A stretch of 34,470 nucleotides of DNA, taken from assembly GCF_000251145.1 (NCBI RefSeq), contig NZ_AIDW01000039.1, forward strand, positions 1-34,470, given 5' to 3'. Position 1 is the first letter of the stretch. The number at the start of each line of letters is the position of its first letter. The position numbers and the translations under genes are program-made. This document shows positions 14,502 to 21,902 of the stretch, in pieces. The notes under the pieces were generated by a model that did not search any database, was not told where the DNA came from, and saw nothing but the letters and a program-made list of their open reading frames with translations. Source of the DNA: Sphingomonas sp. PAMC 26621. Its GTDB lineage: Bacteria > Pseudomonadota > Alphaproteobacteria > Sphingomonadales > Sphingomonadaceae.

Positions 14502-16999
14502 AGCTTCACCGTGTTCAACCGCAGCGCGTTGAGGACTACGGTGAGGGACGAGAGCGCCATCGCCGCGCCAGCCAGCATCGGCGAGAGCAGAATGCCAGCC
14601 ACGGGGTAGAGCACCCCGGCCGCGACGGGCACGCCGATCCCGTTGAACAGGAACGAGAAGAACAGGTTCTGACGGATATTCCGCATCGTCGCGTGTGCGA
14701 GCTTGCGGGCACGCACGATCGCCGACAGATCGCCGCGCGTGAGCGTTATGCCGGCGCTTTCGATCGCTACGTCTGTTCCCGTGCCCATCGCGAGGCCCAC
14801 ATCAGCAGCCGCCAGAGCGGGCGCATCGTTGATTCCGTCGCCGGCCATCGCGACCTTGGCACCGCTCACCTTCAGCTCGCCGATGATACGCGCCTTGTCT
14901 TCCGGGCGCAGACCGGCGCGCACGTCGTCGAGTCCGCCGACAGCGCGGCCGACCGCATCGGCGGTCGTCTGATTGTCACCGGTCAGCATGATGACGCGAA
15001 GCCCCTGCTGGCGGAGTGCGGCAATCGCCTCTCCGGCGTTGGCGCGCACCGGATCGGCGACCGCAAGCAAGCCGGCAAGAGCGCCATCGATCGCCACCAG
15101 GATTACGCCTGCACCGTCGGCGCGATGACGATCGGCATCGGCATCGAGCGCCTTGGGATCAGCGCCAATCCGACTCATTTGCGCGGCGTTCCCGATCACG
15201 ACCGAGCGGCCATTGACCTTGGCGCTGACCCCTAGGCCGGTTTGCGAGGCGAAGTCTGTAACCGTGCCGAGCTGCAATTCTCGATCCTTGGCGGCAACAA
15301 CGATCGCGTGCGCGAGCGGGTGTTCGGATTGCCCTTCGACGGCTGCAGCAAGCGCTAGCATGTCGTTCTCCACGACCGAGCCGATCGTCTGGACCGCGAT
15401 GAGCTTGGGCTTGCCTTCCGTGAGCGTGCCCGTCTTGTCGATGACCAGTGTGTCAACTTTCTCTAGACCCTGTAGCGCTTCCGCGTTCTTCACCAGAACG
15501 CCGGCCTGAGCCCCGCGGCCCGTCCCGACCATGATCGACATGGGCGTAGCGAGACCCAGCGCGCAGGGGCAGGCGATGACGAGCACGGCAATGGCATTGA
15601 GCATGGCGTGGCCCATGCGCGGCTCAGGACCGACCAGCGACCAGACTACGAACGTCGCGATAGAAACCAGCACGACCAACGGCACGAACCAGCCAGACAC
15701 CTGATCGGCAACAGCCTGGATCGGGGCACGGCTGCGCTGCGCGTCCGCGACCATGCGGACGATCCGCGCCAGCATCGTATCCGACCCGACCGCGCGGGCT
15801 TCCATGACGAGGCTGCCCGTGCCGTTGACCGTTCCACCCGTGACGGCCGCCTCGACCTCCTTGAGGACAGGGGCAGGCTCGCCGGTGAGCATGGATTCAT
15901 CGACCGAGGAGCGTCCCTCGACCACCACGCCGTCAACCGGGATTGCATCCCCGGGACGAACGCGTAGCCGATCACCGGCTGCCACGTCGGCAAGGCTGAC
16001 TTCCTCCTCGGACCCATCTGCGCGCAGTCGGTGCGCTGTCTTGGGGGCAAGGTCCATGAGGGCGCGGATCGCGCGTCCTGTTGCCGCTCTGGCACGCAGT
16101 TCGAGGACCTGTCCGAGCAGCACCAAGGCTACCACCACTCCGGCCGCCTCGTAATAGACCGGGACCACGCCGCGGTGCATGCGGAAGGTCGGCGGAAAGA
16201 TGCCGGGCGCGACCGTCGCGACCAGGCTGTATAGGAAGGCTGCACCGACCCCGATCGAGATCAGCGTGAACATATTGAGATGGCGGGTGCGAAGCGACGT
16301 CCATCCCCGCTGAAAAAACGGCCAGCCCGCCCACAGTACGATCGGGGCGCTGAGCGCGAGCTGTACCCAAGGGGAAGCGGCAGGACTGACGACATGGATG
16401 CCGAGCATTTCTGCGACCATCGAGATCGCCAGCAGCGGCACGGCGAGCACGCCCGCCACCCACAGCCGACGCGTGAAATCGACCAGCTCGGGATTAGGCC
16501 CATCATCGAGCGACGGTTCTTCCGGTTCGAGCGCCATGCCGCAAATCGGACACGTTCCCGGTCCCTCCTGACGGATTTGCGGGTGCATGGGACACGTCCA
16601 GATAGCCCCCGGCGTCGCCGTTGGCGCAGGCTTCGGCTTGTCGCCGAGATAGGCGTCAGGGTTGGCGACGAATTTGGTCCGGCAACCGGCGCTGCAAAAA
16701 TGGTAGGTTTGGCCGGCGTGCTCGGCATGATGCGCCGTTTTCGCCGGATCGACCGTCATCCCGCACACCGGGTCCGTAACCGTCGCTGCGCCTTCAGAGA
16801 CCTTGCCGCCAGCGCAGCAACCTCCAGCCTCAGGGTGATGCTCGTCGTTTTTGGCCGTCTCGGCAGGGCCCTCAGCCGCTCCACCCGAGCAGCAGGCCGC
16901 TGGCGCGGGAGAGACAGTCGCGGCCGCAGGCTTAGTGGTACTCTGCCCGGAACAGCCGCACCCGCTGGCTTGAGGCAAATGTGAATGAGGGTCGTTCAT
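14498..16999 (-). CDS. Copper-translocating P1B-type ATPase with Cys-rich, YHS and HMBD N-terminus
   Basis: The 833-residue pump exports Cu(I) from the cytoplasm. The N-terminus carries three Cys-rich patches (GCGCSG at 13-18, CC at 36-37, GCCAGG at 60-65), a YHS/TRASH-like domain (DPVCGMTVDPAKTAHH, YHFCSAGC, about 76-120) and a heavy-metal-binding motif (WTCPMHPQIRQ, CPICGM, 134-155). No classic ferredoxin-like HMA domain is visible. The catalytic core is complete: TGEP 372-375, membrane CPC 477-479, DKTGT with D521, SEHPLAHA and GDGINDAPAL. AGAAGGAG lies nine bases before the ATG. It is followed by cueR with a 4-base overlap and preceded by copC-copD. A weak copy of the cluster promoter motif lies 76 bases upstream. 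Confidence 0.93.
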   Translation of the reverse strand: MNDPHSHLPQASGCGCSGQSTTKPAAATVSPAPAACCSGGAAEGPAETAKNDEHHPEAGGCCAGGKVSEGAATVTDPVCGMTVDPAKTAHHAEHAGQTYHFCSAGCRTKFVANPDAYLGDKPKPAPTATPGAIWTCPMHPQIRQEGPGTCPICGMALEPEEPSLDDGPNPELVDFTRRLWVAGVLAVPLLAISMVAEMLGIHVVSPAASPWVQLALSAPIVLWAGWPFFQRGWTSLRTRHLNMFTLISIGVGAAFLYSLVATVAPGIFPPTFRMHRGVVPVYYEAAGVVVALVLLGQVLELRARAATGRAIRALMDLAPKTAHRLRADGSEEEVSLADVAAGDRLRVRPGDAIPVDGVVVEGRSSVDESMLTGEPAPVLKEVEAAVTGGTVNGTGSLVMEARAVGSDTMLARIVRMVADAQRSRAPIQAVADQVSGWFVPLVVLVSIATFVVWSLVGPEPRMGHAMLNAIAVLVIACPCALGLATPMSIMVGTGRGAQAGVLVKNAEALQGLEKVDTLVIDKTGTLTEGKPKLIAVQTIGSVVENDMLALAAAVEGQSEHPLAHAIVVAAKDRELQLGTVTDFASQTGLGVSAKVNGRSVVIGNAAQMSRIGADPKALDADADRHRADGAGVILVAIDGALAGLLAVADPVRANAGEAIAALRQQGLRVIMLTGDNQTTADAVGRAVGGLDDVRAGLRPEDKARIIGELKVSGAKVAMAGDGINDAPALAAADVGLAMGTGTDVAIESAGITLTRGDLSAIVRARKLAHATMRNIRQNLFFSFLFNGIGVPVAAGVLYPVAGILLSPMLAGAAMALSSLTVVLNALRLNTVKL

Positions 17000-17074
17000 G
17001 GCGTGAGACTCCTTCTACCCGAGGGCATGTGGGGTCTGACATCGTGTTAAGGTCAAGCCCGCCTACCTAGACTC

Positions 17075-17099
17075 TACGCGGCCGGGGTCGGTTGCCCTT
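17075..17099 (-). promoter_or_regulatory. Weaker copy of the ECF-type promoter motif upstream of the Cu ATPase
   Basis: Reading leftwards, AAGGGC is followed after 15 bases by CGTA, the same spacing as the four better sites in this window (GAGGGG-N15-CGTA). The -35 element matches at four of six positions. The distance to the ATPase start (76 bases) is larger than the 30-45 bases at the other sites. It could be real but weak, or chance. Confidence 0.4.
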
Positions 17100-17177
17100 G
17101 GAAACAAACGGCAGTGGTACGCCGATTGATCCATCAGAGCAGGAAGCCGGGAGTCACGAGGACCGCCCGGCCGATCA

Positions 17178-18104
17178 TCACATCGCCGATGCAGGAGGAG
17201 CGAGCGTCCCCAGCAAGGCGACAAGCCCCAGGATGACGACGATGCCCCCGGTTTCAATTACGAGGCTCGCGCGCAACGTACCCAGAGCCCTGCGATGATC
17301 GGCACCGGCGATCGATCGCTCGAAAGTCGGAGTCAACCGAAAGCGGTTGAGGGCGGCAAGACCGAGCATGGCTGCAAACAACACCAGCTTGGCAAGCAGG
17401 AGCCGACCATAGAGCGACTTGCCGAGGTCCGTGAGGTGGTCGACACCGACCAACATCCAGCCGTTGATCAAGCCGGTGACGACGATCGTAGCGACCATGA
17501 TCGTTCCGACTATCCCGAACCCGTGCAGTGCGCGGTGCGTCAGTTCAAGGTGTGCTGCATCGACCTGCGCAGCGGGCCGCGAGACGAGAAGGATCAGCCC
17601 GAACAAGGCCCCGACCCAAGTCGCCGAAGCGACGAGGTGCAGAATATCGGCACCCAGGTGAACCCAGCCGATTGCGGCGTCGTCCATCGCACCGTGCCCG
17701 GTCCACGCCAGCGTTCCGATCGCAACGACGCCACAAAGCGCGACGATACACAGCCAGATTCCGTGGCGAGCAATCATCGTTGCCGCCACCCCGGCGACAA
17801 CGAGCACGACCATGCGGAGCTTCCAGGCCGCCCCAATGGCAGACCCGGTGAGCAGCGCGCCGATCGCTTCGCCATCGATCGGCCACGCTGGCGTTCCCGC
17901 CATCGAGGAGGCCATCAGCACGATCCAGGCGGCCGAGAATAAGAGGCCGAGGGCGGCGCTGCCGACCAGCCATGCGCGCAGCGCGAGCGCATCACCGCGC
18001 TCGTCAGCTCGCAGCCCATAGAGGCCGAATGCAGCGAGGCCGAACAGCGCCGCCAGCGTCAGGTAGAGCGCGAAGCGGATGCCGATCAGCGACCAATCGG
18101 TCAT
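17178..18104 (-). CDS. copD: Copper resistance membrane protein CopD
   Basis: The 308-residue inner-membrane protein has about eight hydrophobic segments, typical of CopD/PcoD (LYLTLAALFGLAAFGLYGLR, WVHLGADILHLVASATWVGA, GRLLLAKLVLFAAMLGLAAL). Conserved His in HLGADILHL and LTHRALHGF could handle copper. CopD works with periplasmic CopC to move copper across the inner membrane. It begins four bases after copC ends and is co-transcribed with it leftwards. Confidence 0.9.
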   Translation of the reverse strand: MTDWSLIGIRFALYLTLAALFGLAAFGLYGLRADERGDALALRAWLVGSAALGLLFSAAWIVLMASSMAGTPAWPIDGEAIGALLTGSAIGAAWKLRMVVLVVAGVAATMIARHGIWLCIVALCGVVAIGTLAWTGHGAMDDAAIGWVHLGADILHLVASATWVGALFGLILLVSRPAAQVDAAHLELTHRALHGFGIVGTIMVATIVVTGLINGWMLVGVDHLTDLGKSLYGRLLLAKLVLFAAMLGLAALNRFRLTPTFERSIAGADHRRALGTLRASLVIETGGIVVILGLVALLGTLAPPASAM

Positions 18105-18108
18105 CGCC

Positions 18109-18477
18109 TCACTTCACCGCAAAGGCATAGCTTCCGGCGACCTTGTGCGTGTCTGTCGAGACAACCTGCCATGCCACGCTGTAACGGCCCCGCGGGAGCG
18201 AGCTGTTCGGAGTGATGATCAGCGAACGGCCATCAGGCCCCAGCTTTGCTACGCTGGGCATCTTCATCGCAGCCATGCCAGGCATCGCTGCCATAATCAG
18301 TTCGGCCTTGGAAAAGGCGGGCATCAGCTTCTCGCTGAAATGCAACTCGATATGCACCGGCTTGGCAACGGTCGCATTCGCAGCCGGGCTCGCGGACAGC
18401 AGTTTGGGGTGCGCGTAGGCGGTGCCGGCGAACGTGAGGGTCGCGGCAGCGGCGATCAGGATAGGGAAGCGGCGCAT
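18109..18477 (-). CDS. copC: Periplasmic copper-binding protein CopC
   Basis: The 122-residue protein has a signal peptide of residues 1-22 (ending TAYA), leaving H23 as the mature N-terminus; an N-terminal His is a Cu(II) ligand in CopC proteins. The beta-barrel signature LLSASPAANATV, IELHFSEKLMPAFSKAELI and the final STDTHKVAGSYAFAV are present. A Met-rich loop (MAAMPGMAAMKMP, about 62-74) matches the Cu(I) site of CopC. AAGGAG lies seven bases before the ATG. It is the first gene of copC-copD and has the cluster promoter motif 35 bases upstream. Confidence 0.93.
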   Translation of the reverse strand: MRRFPILIAAAATLTFAGTAYAHPKLLSASPAANATVAKPVHIELHFSEKLMPAFSKAELIMAAMPGMAAMKMPSVAKLGPDGRSLIITPNSSLPRGRYSVAWQVVSTDTHKVAGSYAFAVK

Positions 18478-18511
18478 GGATGGCTCCTTCGTGATGGGGA
18501 CTATCCTTCGT

Positions 18512-18536
18512 TACGCGCCCCATTCGACTACCCCTC
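18512..18536 (-). promoter_or_regulatory. ECF-type promoter of copCD (GAGGGG-N15-CGTA)
   Basis: On the minus strand, GAGGGGTAG starts at 18536 and CGTA ends at 18512, 35 bases before the copC start. The same pair with the same spacing occurs upstream of the cnrY-like gene, copA and a DUF305 gene. CGTA is a common ECF-sigma -10 core. Assignment to the sigma factor at 19313-19882 is inference. Confidence 0.75.
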
Positions 18537-18549
18537 GAAAAGTCGTGTT

Positions 18550-18574
18550 GAGGGATTGGGCTACGGCATGCGTA
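18550..18574 (+). promoter_or_regulatory. ECF-type promoter of the anti-sigma/sensor/sigma operon
   Basis: GAGGGA at 18550-18555 and CGTA at 18571-18574 are separated by 15 bases, 30 bases before the ATG at 18604. It stands back-to-back with the copC promoter, their -35 elements only 13 bases apart. If recognised by the encoded sigma factor, the operon is autoactivated. Confidence 0.72.
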
Positions 18575-18603
18575 ACCTATGCTAGAGGGGTGGAGTGAAC
18601 GAC

Positions 18604-18879
18604 ATGAATGACCTCGACGCAGTGTTGACGAGGATGGCGCACGCTCCCGTGCCCGCCAGCCTCGACGCAATGGAAGCCAGAGTGCTTGCGCGCATCGCAG
18701 CGCGGCCAGCCGCGCGAGCCGGCGCGGGCATCGGCGCGGTGACGATCGCTGTAGCGCTCGTCATGGGCGTATTTGGCGCGGGCTTTCCAGCCAGAGAGGC
18801 CGGCGCGGTATCTGCGCTTTCACCGCTTGGGCCAATGTCGCCGCTCGCCCCGTCGATCTTGCTCGCCGGCGCGCCATGA
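18604..18879 (+). CDS. CnrY-like small membrane anti-sigma protein
   Basis: The 91-residue protein starts at ATG 18604 (GGGTGGAG lies about nine bases upstream; a GTG at 18595 would add three residues). An N-terminal cytoplasmic helix region (about 1-40, LDAVLTRMAHAPVPASLDAM, EARVLARIAAR) precedes one membrane segment (about 42-62, IGAVTIAVALVMGVFGAGF) and a short Ser/Pro-rich periplasmic tail ending SPLAPSILLAG. Size, topology and this tail resemble CnrY, the anti-sigma factor that holds CnrH at the membrane. It overlaps the sensor gene by four bases (ATGA) and lies two genes before an ECF sigma gene. Sequence identity is low, so the call rests mostly on context. Confidence 0.72.
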   Translation: MNDLDAVLTRMAHAPVPASLDAMEARVLARIAARPAARAGAGIGAVTIAVALVMGVFGAGFPAREAGAVSALSPLGPMSPLAPSILLAGAP

Positions 18880-19316
18880 GCGGTCGCGTCCGGCTGATAT
18901 TGTGCGTGATCGCCTGCTTTGTCGCGGCGATCGGCGGTGTGTTCATCGGGCGGGCACTTCTCCCCTCGCGGGTGCAGCCCGGCGCGGAGCTGCACGAGGT
19001 GTTGCATCATAAGCTGGCGCTCGACGCAGACCAGCAGGCACGCCTGCAAGTCTTGGAACAGCGCTTCGCGGTCCAACGCCGCGCCTTCGAGCTGGAGTTG
19101 CGGGCCGACAATGCCCGTCTCGCGGAGGCTATCGAAGTCGAACACGGCAACGGACCGCGCGTTGTCGCGGCAGTCGATCGGAGCCACGCCGTCATGGGCG
19201 AACTTCAGAAGGCGACGCTCGCGCATATATTCGCCATGCGACAGCTTCTCCGGCCCAACCAGACCGGGCAGTTCGACCAGGCGGTGGTGAAGGCGCTCAC
19301 CGACGATCAGCGTTGA
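18876..19316 (+). CDS. CnrX-like periplasmic heavy-metal sensor
   Basis: The 146-residue protein has an N-terminal membrane anchor (about 5-28) and a helical periplasmic domain of the CnrX/Spy-like type (ELHEVLHHKLALDADQQARL). Candidate ligands H40, H44, E61, H117 and M121 reproduce, with a constant offset of two, the ligand set reported for CnrX of Cupriavidus (H42, H46, E63, H119, M123). In Cnr the sensor binds metal and makes CnrY release the sigma factor. It overlaps its neighbours by four bases on each side (ATGA and TTGA). Its setting among copper genes makes the sensed metal uncertain: copper by context, nickel or cobalt by ligands. Confidence 0.85.
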   Translation: MSGRVRLILCVIACFVAAIGGVFIGRALLPSRVQPGAELHEVLHHKLALDADQQARLQVLEQRFAVQRRAFELELRADNARLAEAIEVEHGNGPRVVAAVDRSHAVMGELQKATLAHIFAMRQLLRPNQTGQFDQAVVKALTDDQR

Positions 19317-19882
19317 GCCTCGACTGGACCTCGCTCACCGAGGCCGAGCTTGCGACGCTCAGCATCGCGGGGCGGGAAGAGGCCTTTGCCGAGATCATGC
19401 GTCGCCATCGGCAACCGATTTTCCGGATGGTCCGCGCCTGCGTCGGTGAACCCGACGAGGCGCTGGACCTGTTGCAGGAGACCTTCGTCGCCGCGCACCA
19501 GGCCATGCCACGTTACGATGGCAATCGGTCGATGCGGGCGTGGCTTTCCACCATCGCGCTCAACAAATGCCGTGATTGGGGACGCAAGCGGACCGTGCGC
19601 CGCTTCCTCTCGTTCGCGATCCCGGTCGGCATCGAGGCCGAGGCGGTTACAGACGATCAGGTGCCGATCGACGACGCCGCCAGCGATCGGCAGGAGCTGG
19701 ACCGGGTGACGCGCGCCATCGCTGCCCTCCCCGTTGCCTTGAAGGAGCCGCTGGTGTTGCGGACTATCGAAGGCTTGAGCCAGGCGGAAACCGCTGCGGT
19801 GTTGTCGATCAGCGAGAAGGCTGTGGAAACGCGGCTTTATCGCGCGCGTGCCAAGCTGCTCGAGCAATTAGGCGATCGTTGA
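19313..19882 (+). CDS. ECF-family RNA polymerase sigma factor (CnrH-like)
   Basis: The 189-residue sigma factor starts at TTG 19313, overlapping the sensor stop (TTGA), with no good ribosome site, so translation is probably coupled. Region 2 spans about residues 20-95 (AFAEIMRRHRQPIFRMVRAC, ALDLLQETFVAAHQ, RAWLSTIALNKCRDWGR). Region 4 spans about 130-185 (ALPVALKEPLVLRTIEGLSQ, AETAAVLSISEKAVETRLYR). There are no extra domains. With the upstream anti-sigma and sensor it forms a Y-X-H signalling unit. Its stop codon overlaps the -35 element of the copA promoter. Probable targets are the genes carrying GAGGGG-N15-CGTA. Confidence 0.93.
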   Translation: MSLDWTSLTEAELATLSIAGREEAFAEIMRRHRQPIFRMVRACVGEPDEALDLLQETFVAAHQAMPRYDGNRSMRAWLSTIALNKCRDWGRKRTVRRFLSFAIPVGIEAEAVTDDQVPIDDAASDRQELDRVTRAIAALPVALKEPLVLRTIEGLSQAETAAVLSISEKAVETRLYRARAKLLEQLGDR

Positions 19883-19905
19883 GGGGTAGCACGACGCACC
19901 GCGTA
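19881..19905 (+). promoter_or_regulatory. ECF-type promoter of copAB (GAGGGG-N15-CGTA)
   Basis: GAGGGGTAG begins at 19881 inside the sigma-gene stop codon, and CGTA lies at 19902-19905, 45 bases before the copA ATG. Eight further bases after the -35 and the CGCGTA context resemble the copC site closely. Confidence 0.75.
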
Positions 19906-19949
19906 TCAAGGCTAGGGGGACATCCCCGATCGAAAGCCTTGAGGACCGT

Positions 19950-21902
19950 ATGAGCCGCATTATCGACCGCCGCCAGATGCTACGCGGTGCCGCCCTTGCA
20001 GGCGGCGGACTCGCGCTGTCGGCCTACATGCCGGCATGGGCGAAGACCAATTCGGCAGGCATTATCACGCCGCTGCCGACCGTACACGGCAACGACATTA
20101 CGCTCCGCATCGCGCGCCAGACGATGATGATCGATGGCCGCGCGTCCAAGGCGATCGGCATCAACGGCACCGTGCCGGCGCCACTGATCCGGTTGCGCGA
20201 GGGGCAGACCGTTCGTCTCAACGTCATCAACGATCTCGACGAGGACAGTTCGATCCACTGGCACGGACTGCTCGTTCCCCCGCAGTTCGATGGGGTACCC
20301 GGCATCTCGTTCCCCGGCATCAAGCCCCGTTCGAGCTTCCTCTACGAGTTTCCGATCCGGCAGAACGGCACGTATTGGTATCACAGCCATTCCGGGCTTC
20401 AGGAACAGCTTGGGCATTACGGGCCGATCGTGATCGATCCTGCCGGCTCCGATCCGGTGCAGTCCGACCGCGAACACGTCATCGTGCTGTCCGACCACAG
20501 CCAGCTCAGCCCGGCTACCATCTTCCGCGACATGAAAGTCGACCCCGGTCACTTCAACTATCAGCGTCAGACCCTCGCCGGCCTGCTTTCCGGCAAGGAC
20601 CAGCCGCTCAAGGACCGCGTGGATTGGGGCAAGATGCGGATGGACCCCACCGATATTTCCGACGCGACCGGCCCCGCCTATACCTATCTCGTCAACGGTC
20701 ACGGCCCGCGCGACAACTGGACCGCGCTGTTCACGCCCGGGCAGCGCGTGCGACTGCGCGTCATCAATGCATCGTCGATGACAACCTTCAATGTCCGCAT
20801 TCCCGGTCTCAAGCTCAGCATCGTCCAGGCTGACGGGCAAAATGTCATGCCGGTAGAGGTGGACGAGTTCCAGATCGGTGTTGCCGAAACCTACGACGCA
20901 ATCGTCACCCCGATCGACGACCGCGCCTACACGCTTGTCGGCGAGGCGATCGACCGATCCGGCCTGGCGCGCGCCACCCTCGCCCCGCGCCCCGGCATGG
21001 CGGCCGAAGTGCCTGCGCTCCGTCCTCGCCCGCTCGCGACGATGAAGGACATGGGCATGGATATGTCGTCGATGGGCGGCATGGATATGTCGAGCGGCGG
21101 GATGCGCGGCCCCGACCCGACCAATGAAAAGAACCCGTCCGCCGGTCTCACCACCCCCGGCGCCGGCATGGCAGCAGGCGCGATGGCAATGGGCGGAATG
21201 CCGCAAGGCGGCACAATGTCAGGGATGGATCATTCGGCGATGAACCACGGTGCGATGGCGACGGGCGGCAGCGCGGGCGGCATGGCTGGAATGGACCATA
21301 GTTCGATGGGCGGCGAGCAGGGCATGGACGGCATGGACATGGGGTCCATGAAGATGCGCGATTTCTCAAAAGCCCCGCAGGTCAAGAAGGGGCCGGGCGT
21401 CCAGACGATCTCGCCGATGCCGATGGATCGCACCGGCGACCCCGGTCAGGGGCTTGAGAATGTCGGCCACAAGGTGCTGGTCTACCGAGACCTGATGGCG
21501 TTGACACGGAACCCGGACGTGAGGGCTCCCAGCCGCAGCCTCGACATTCACCTGACCGGCAACATGGAGCGCTTCATGTGGTCGTTCGACGGCGTGAAGA
21601 TGTCCGACATGATGGAGCCGATCCCCTTCCTCGAAGGTGAGCGCGTGCGGATCAACCTCATCAACGACAGCATGATGGGGCACCCGATCCATATCCACGG
21701 CCACTTTTTCGAACTGGTGACGGGGCACGGCGATCATGCGCCGCGCAAACACACCGTCATCGTCCAGCCAGGCGGCAAGGTGACGTGGGATTTTACCGCC
21801 GATGCGGTCGGCGATTGGGCGTTCCACTGCCATCTCCTCTACCACATGCACGCCGGCATGATGCGAACCGTGAGTGTCCGTCCGCGGGGAGACGCCGCAT
21901 GA
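19950..21902 (+). CDS. copA: Multicopper oxidase CopA (periplasmic copper resistance)
   Basis: The 650-residue oxidase begins with a Tat signal (DRRQMLRGAALAGGGLALSA, cleavage near residue 31). Three cupredoxin domains carry the copper ligands: IHWHG (H103, H105), YWYHSHSG (H145, H147), HPIHIHGHFF (H578, H581, H583) and FHCHLLYHMHAGM (H626, C627, H628), which give the type 1 and trinuclear centres. Between domains a Met-rich linker, about residues 365-475, has repeats such as MGMDMSSMGGMDMS and MDHSAMNHGAM that likely store or shuttle Cu(I). It oxidises Cu(I) in the periplasm. The gene follows the sigma factor and overlaps copB by four bases. Confidence 0.96.
   Translation: MSRIIDRRQMLRGAALAGGGLALSAYMPAWAKTNSAGIITPLPTVHGNDITLRIARQTMMIDGRASKAIGINGTVPAPLIRLREGQTVRLNVINDLDEDSSIHWHGLLVPPQFDGVPGISFPGIKPRSSFLYEFPIRQNGTYWYHSHSGLQEQLGHYGPIVIDPAGSDPVQSDREHVIVLSDHSQLSPATIFRDMKVDPGHFNYQRQTLAGLLSGKDQPLKDRVDWGKMRMDPTDISDATGPAYTYLVNGHGPRDNWTALFTPGQRVRLRVINASSMTTFNVRIPGLKLSIVQADGQNVMPVEVDEFQIGVAETYDAIVTPIDDRAYTLVGEAIDRSGLARATLAPRPGMAAEVPALRPRPLATMKDMGMDMSSMGGMDMSSGGMRGPDPTNEKNPSAGLTTPGAGMAAGAMAMGGMPQGGTMSGMDHSAMNHGAMATGGSAGGMAGMDHSSMGGEQGMDGMDMGSMKMRDFSKAPQVKKGPGVQTISPMPMDRTGDPGQGLENVGHKVLVYRDLMALTRNPDVRAPSRSLDIHLTGNMERFMWSFDGVKMSDMMEPIPFLEGERVRINLINDSMMGHPIHIHGHFFELVTGHGDHAPRKHTVIVQPGGKVTWDFTADAVGDWAFHCHLLYHMHAGMMRTVSVRPRGDAA

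Noticed and set aside
17031..17060. Possible CueR/MerR operator upstream of the Cu ATPase
   Set aside because: TTGACCTTAACAC has a plausible left arm, but the right arm matches its complement at only two of seven positions and no good -10 follows at 19-20 bases.
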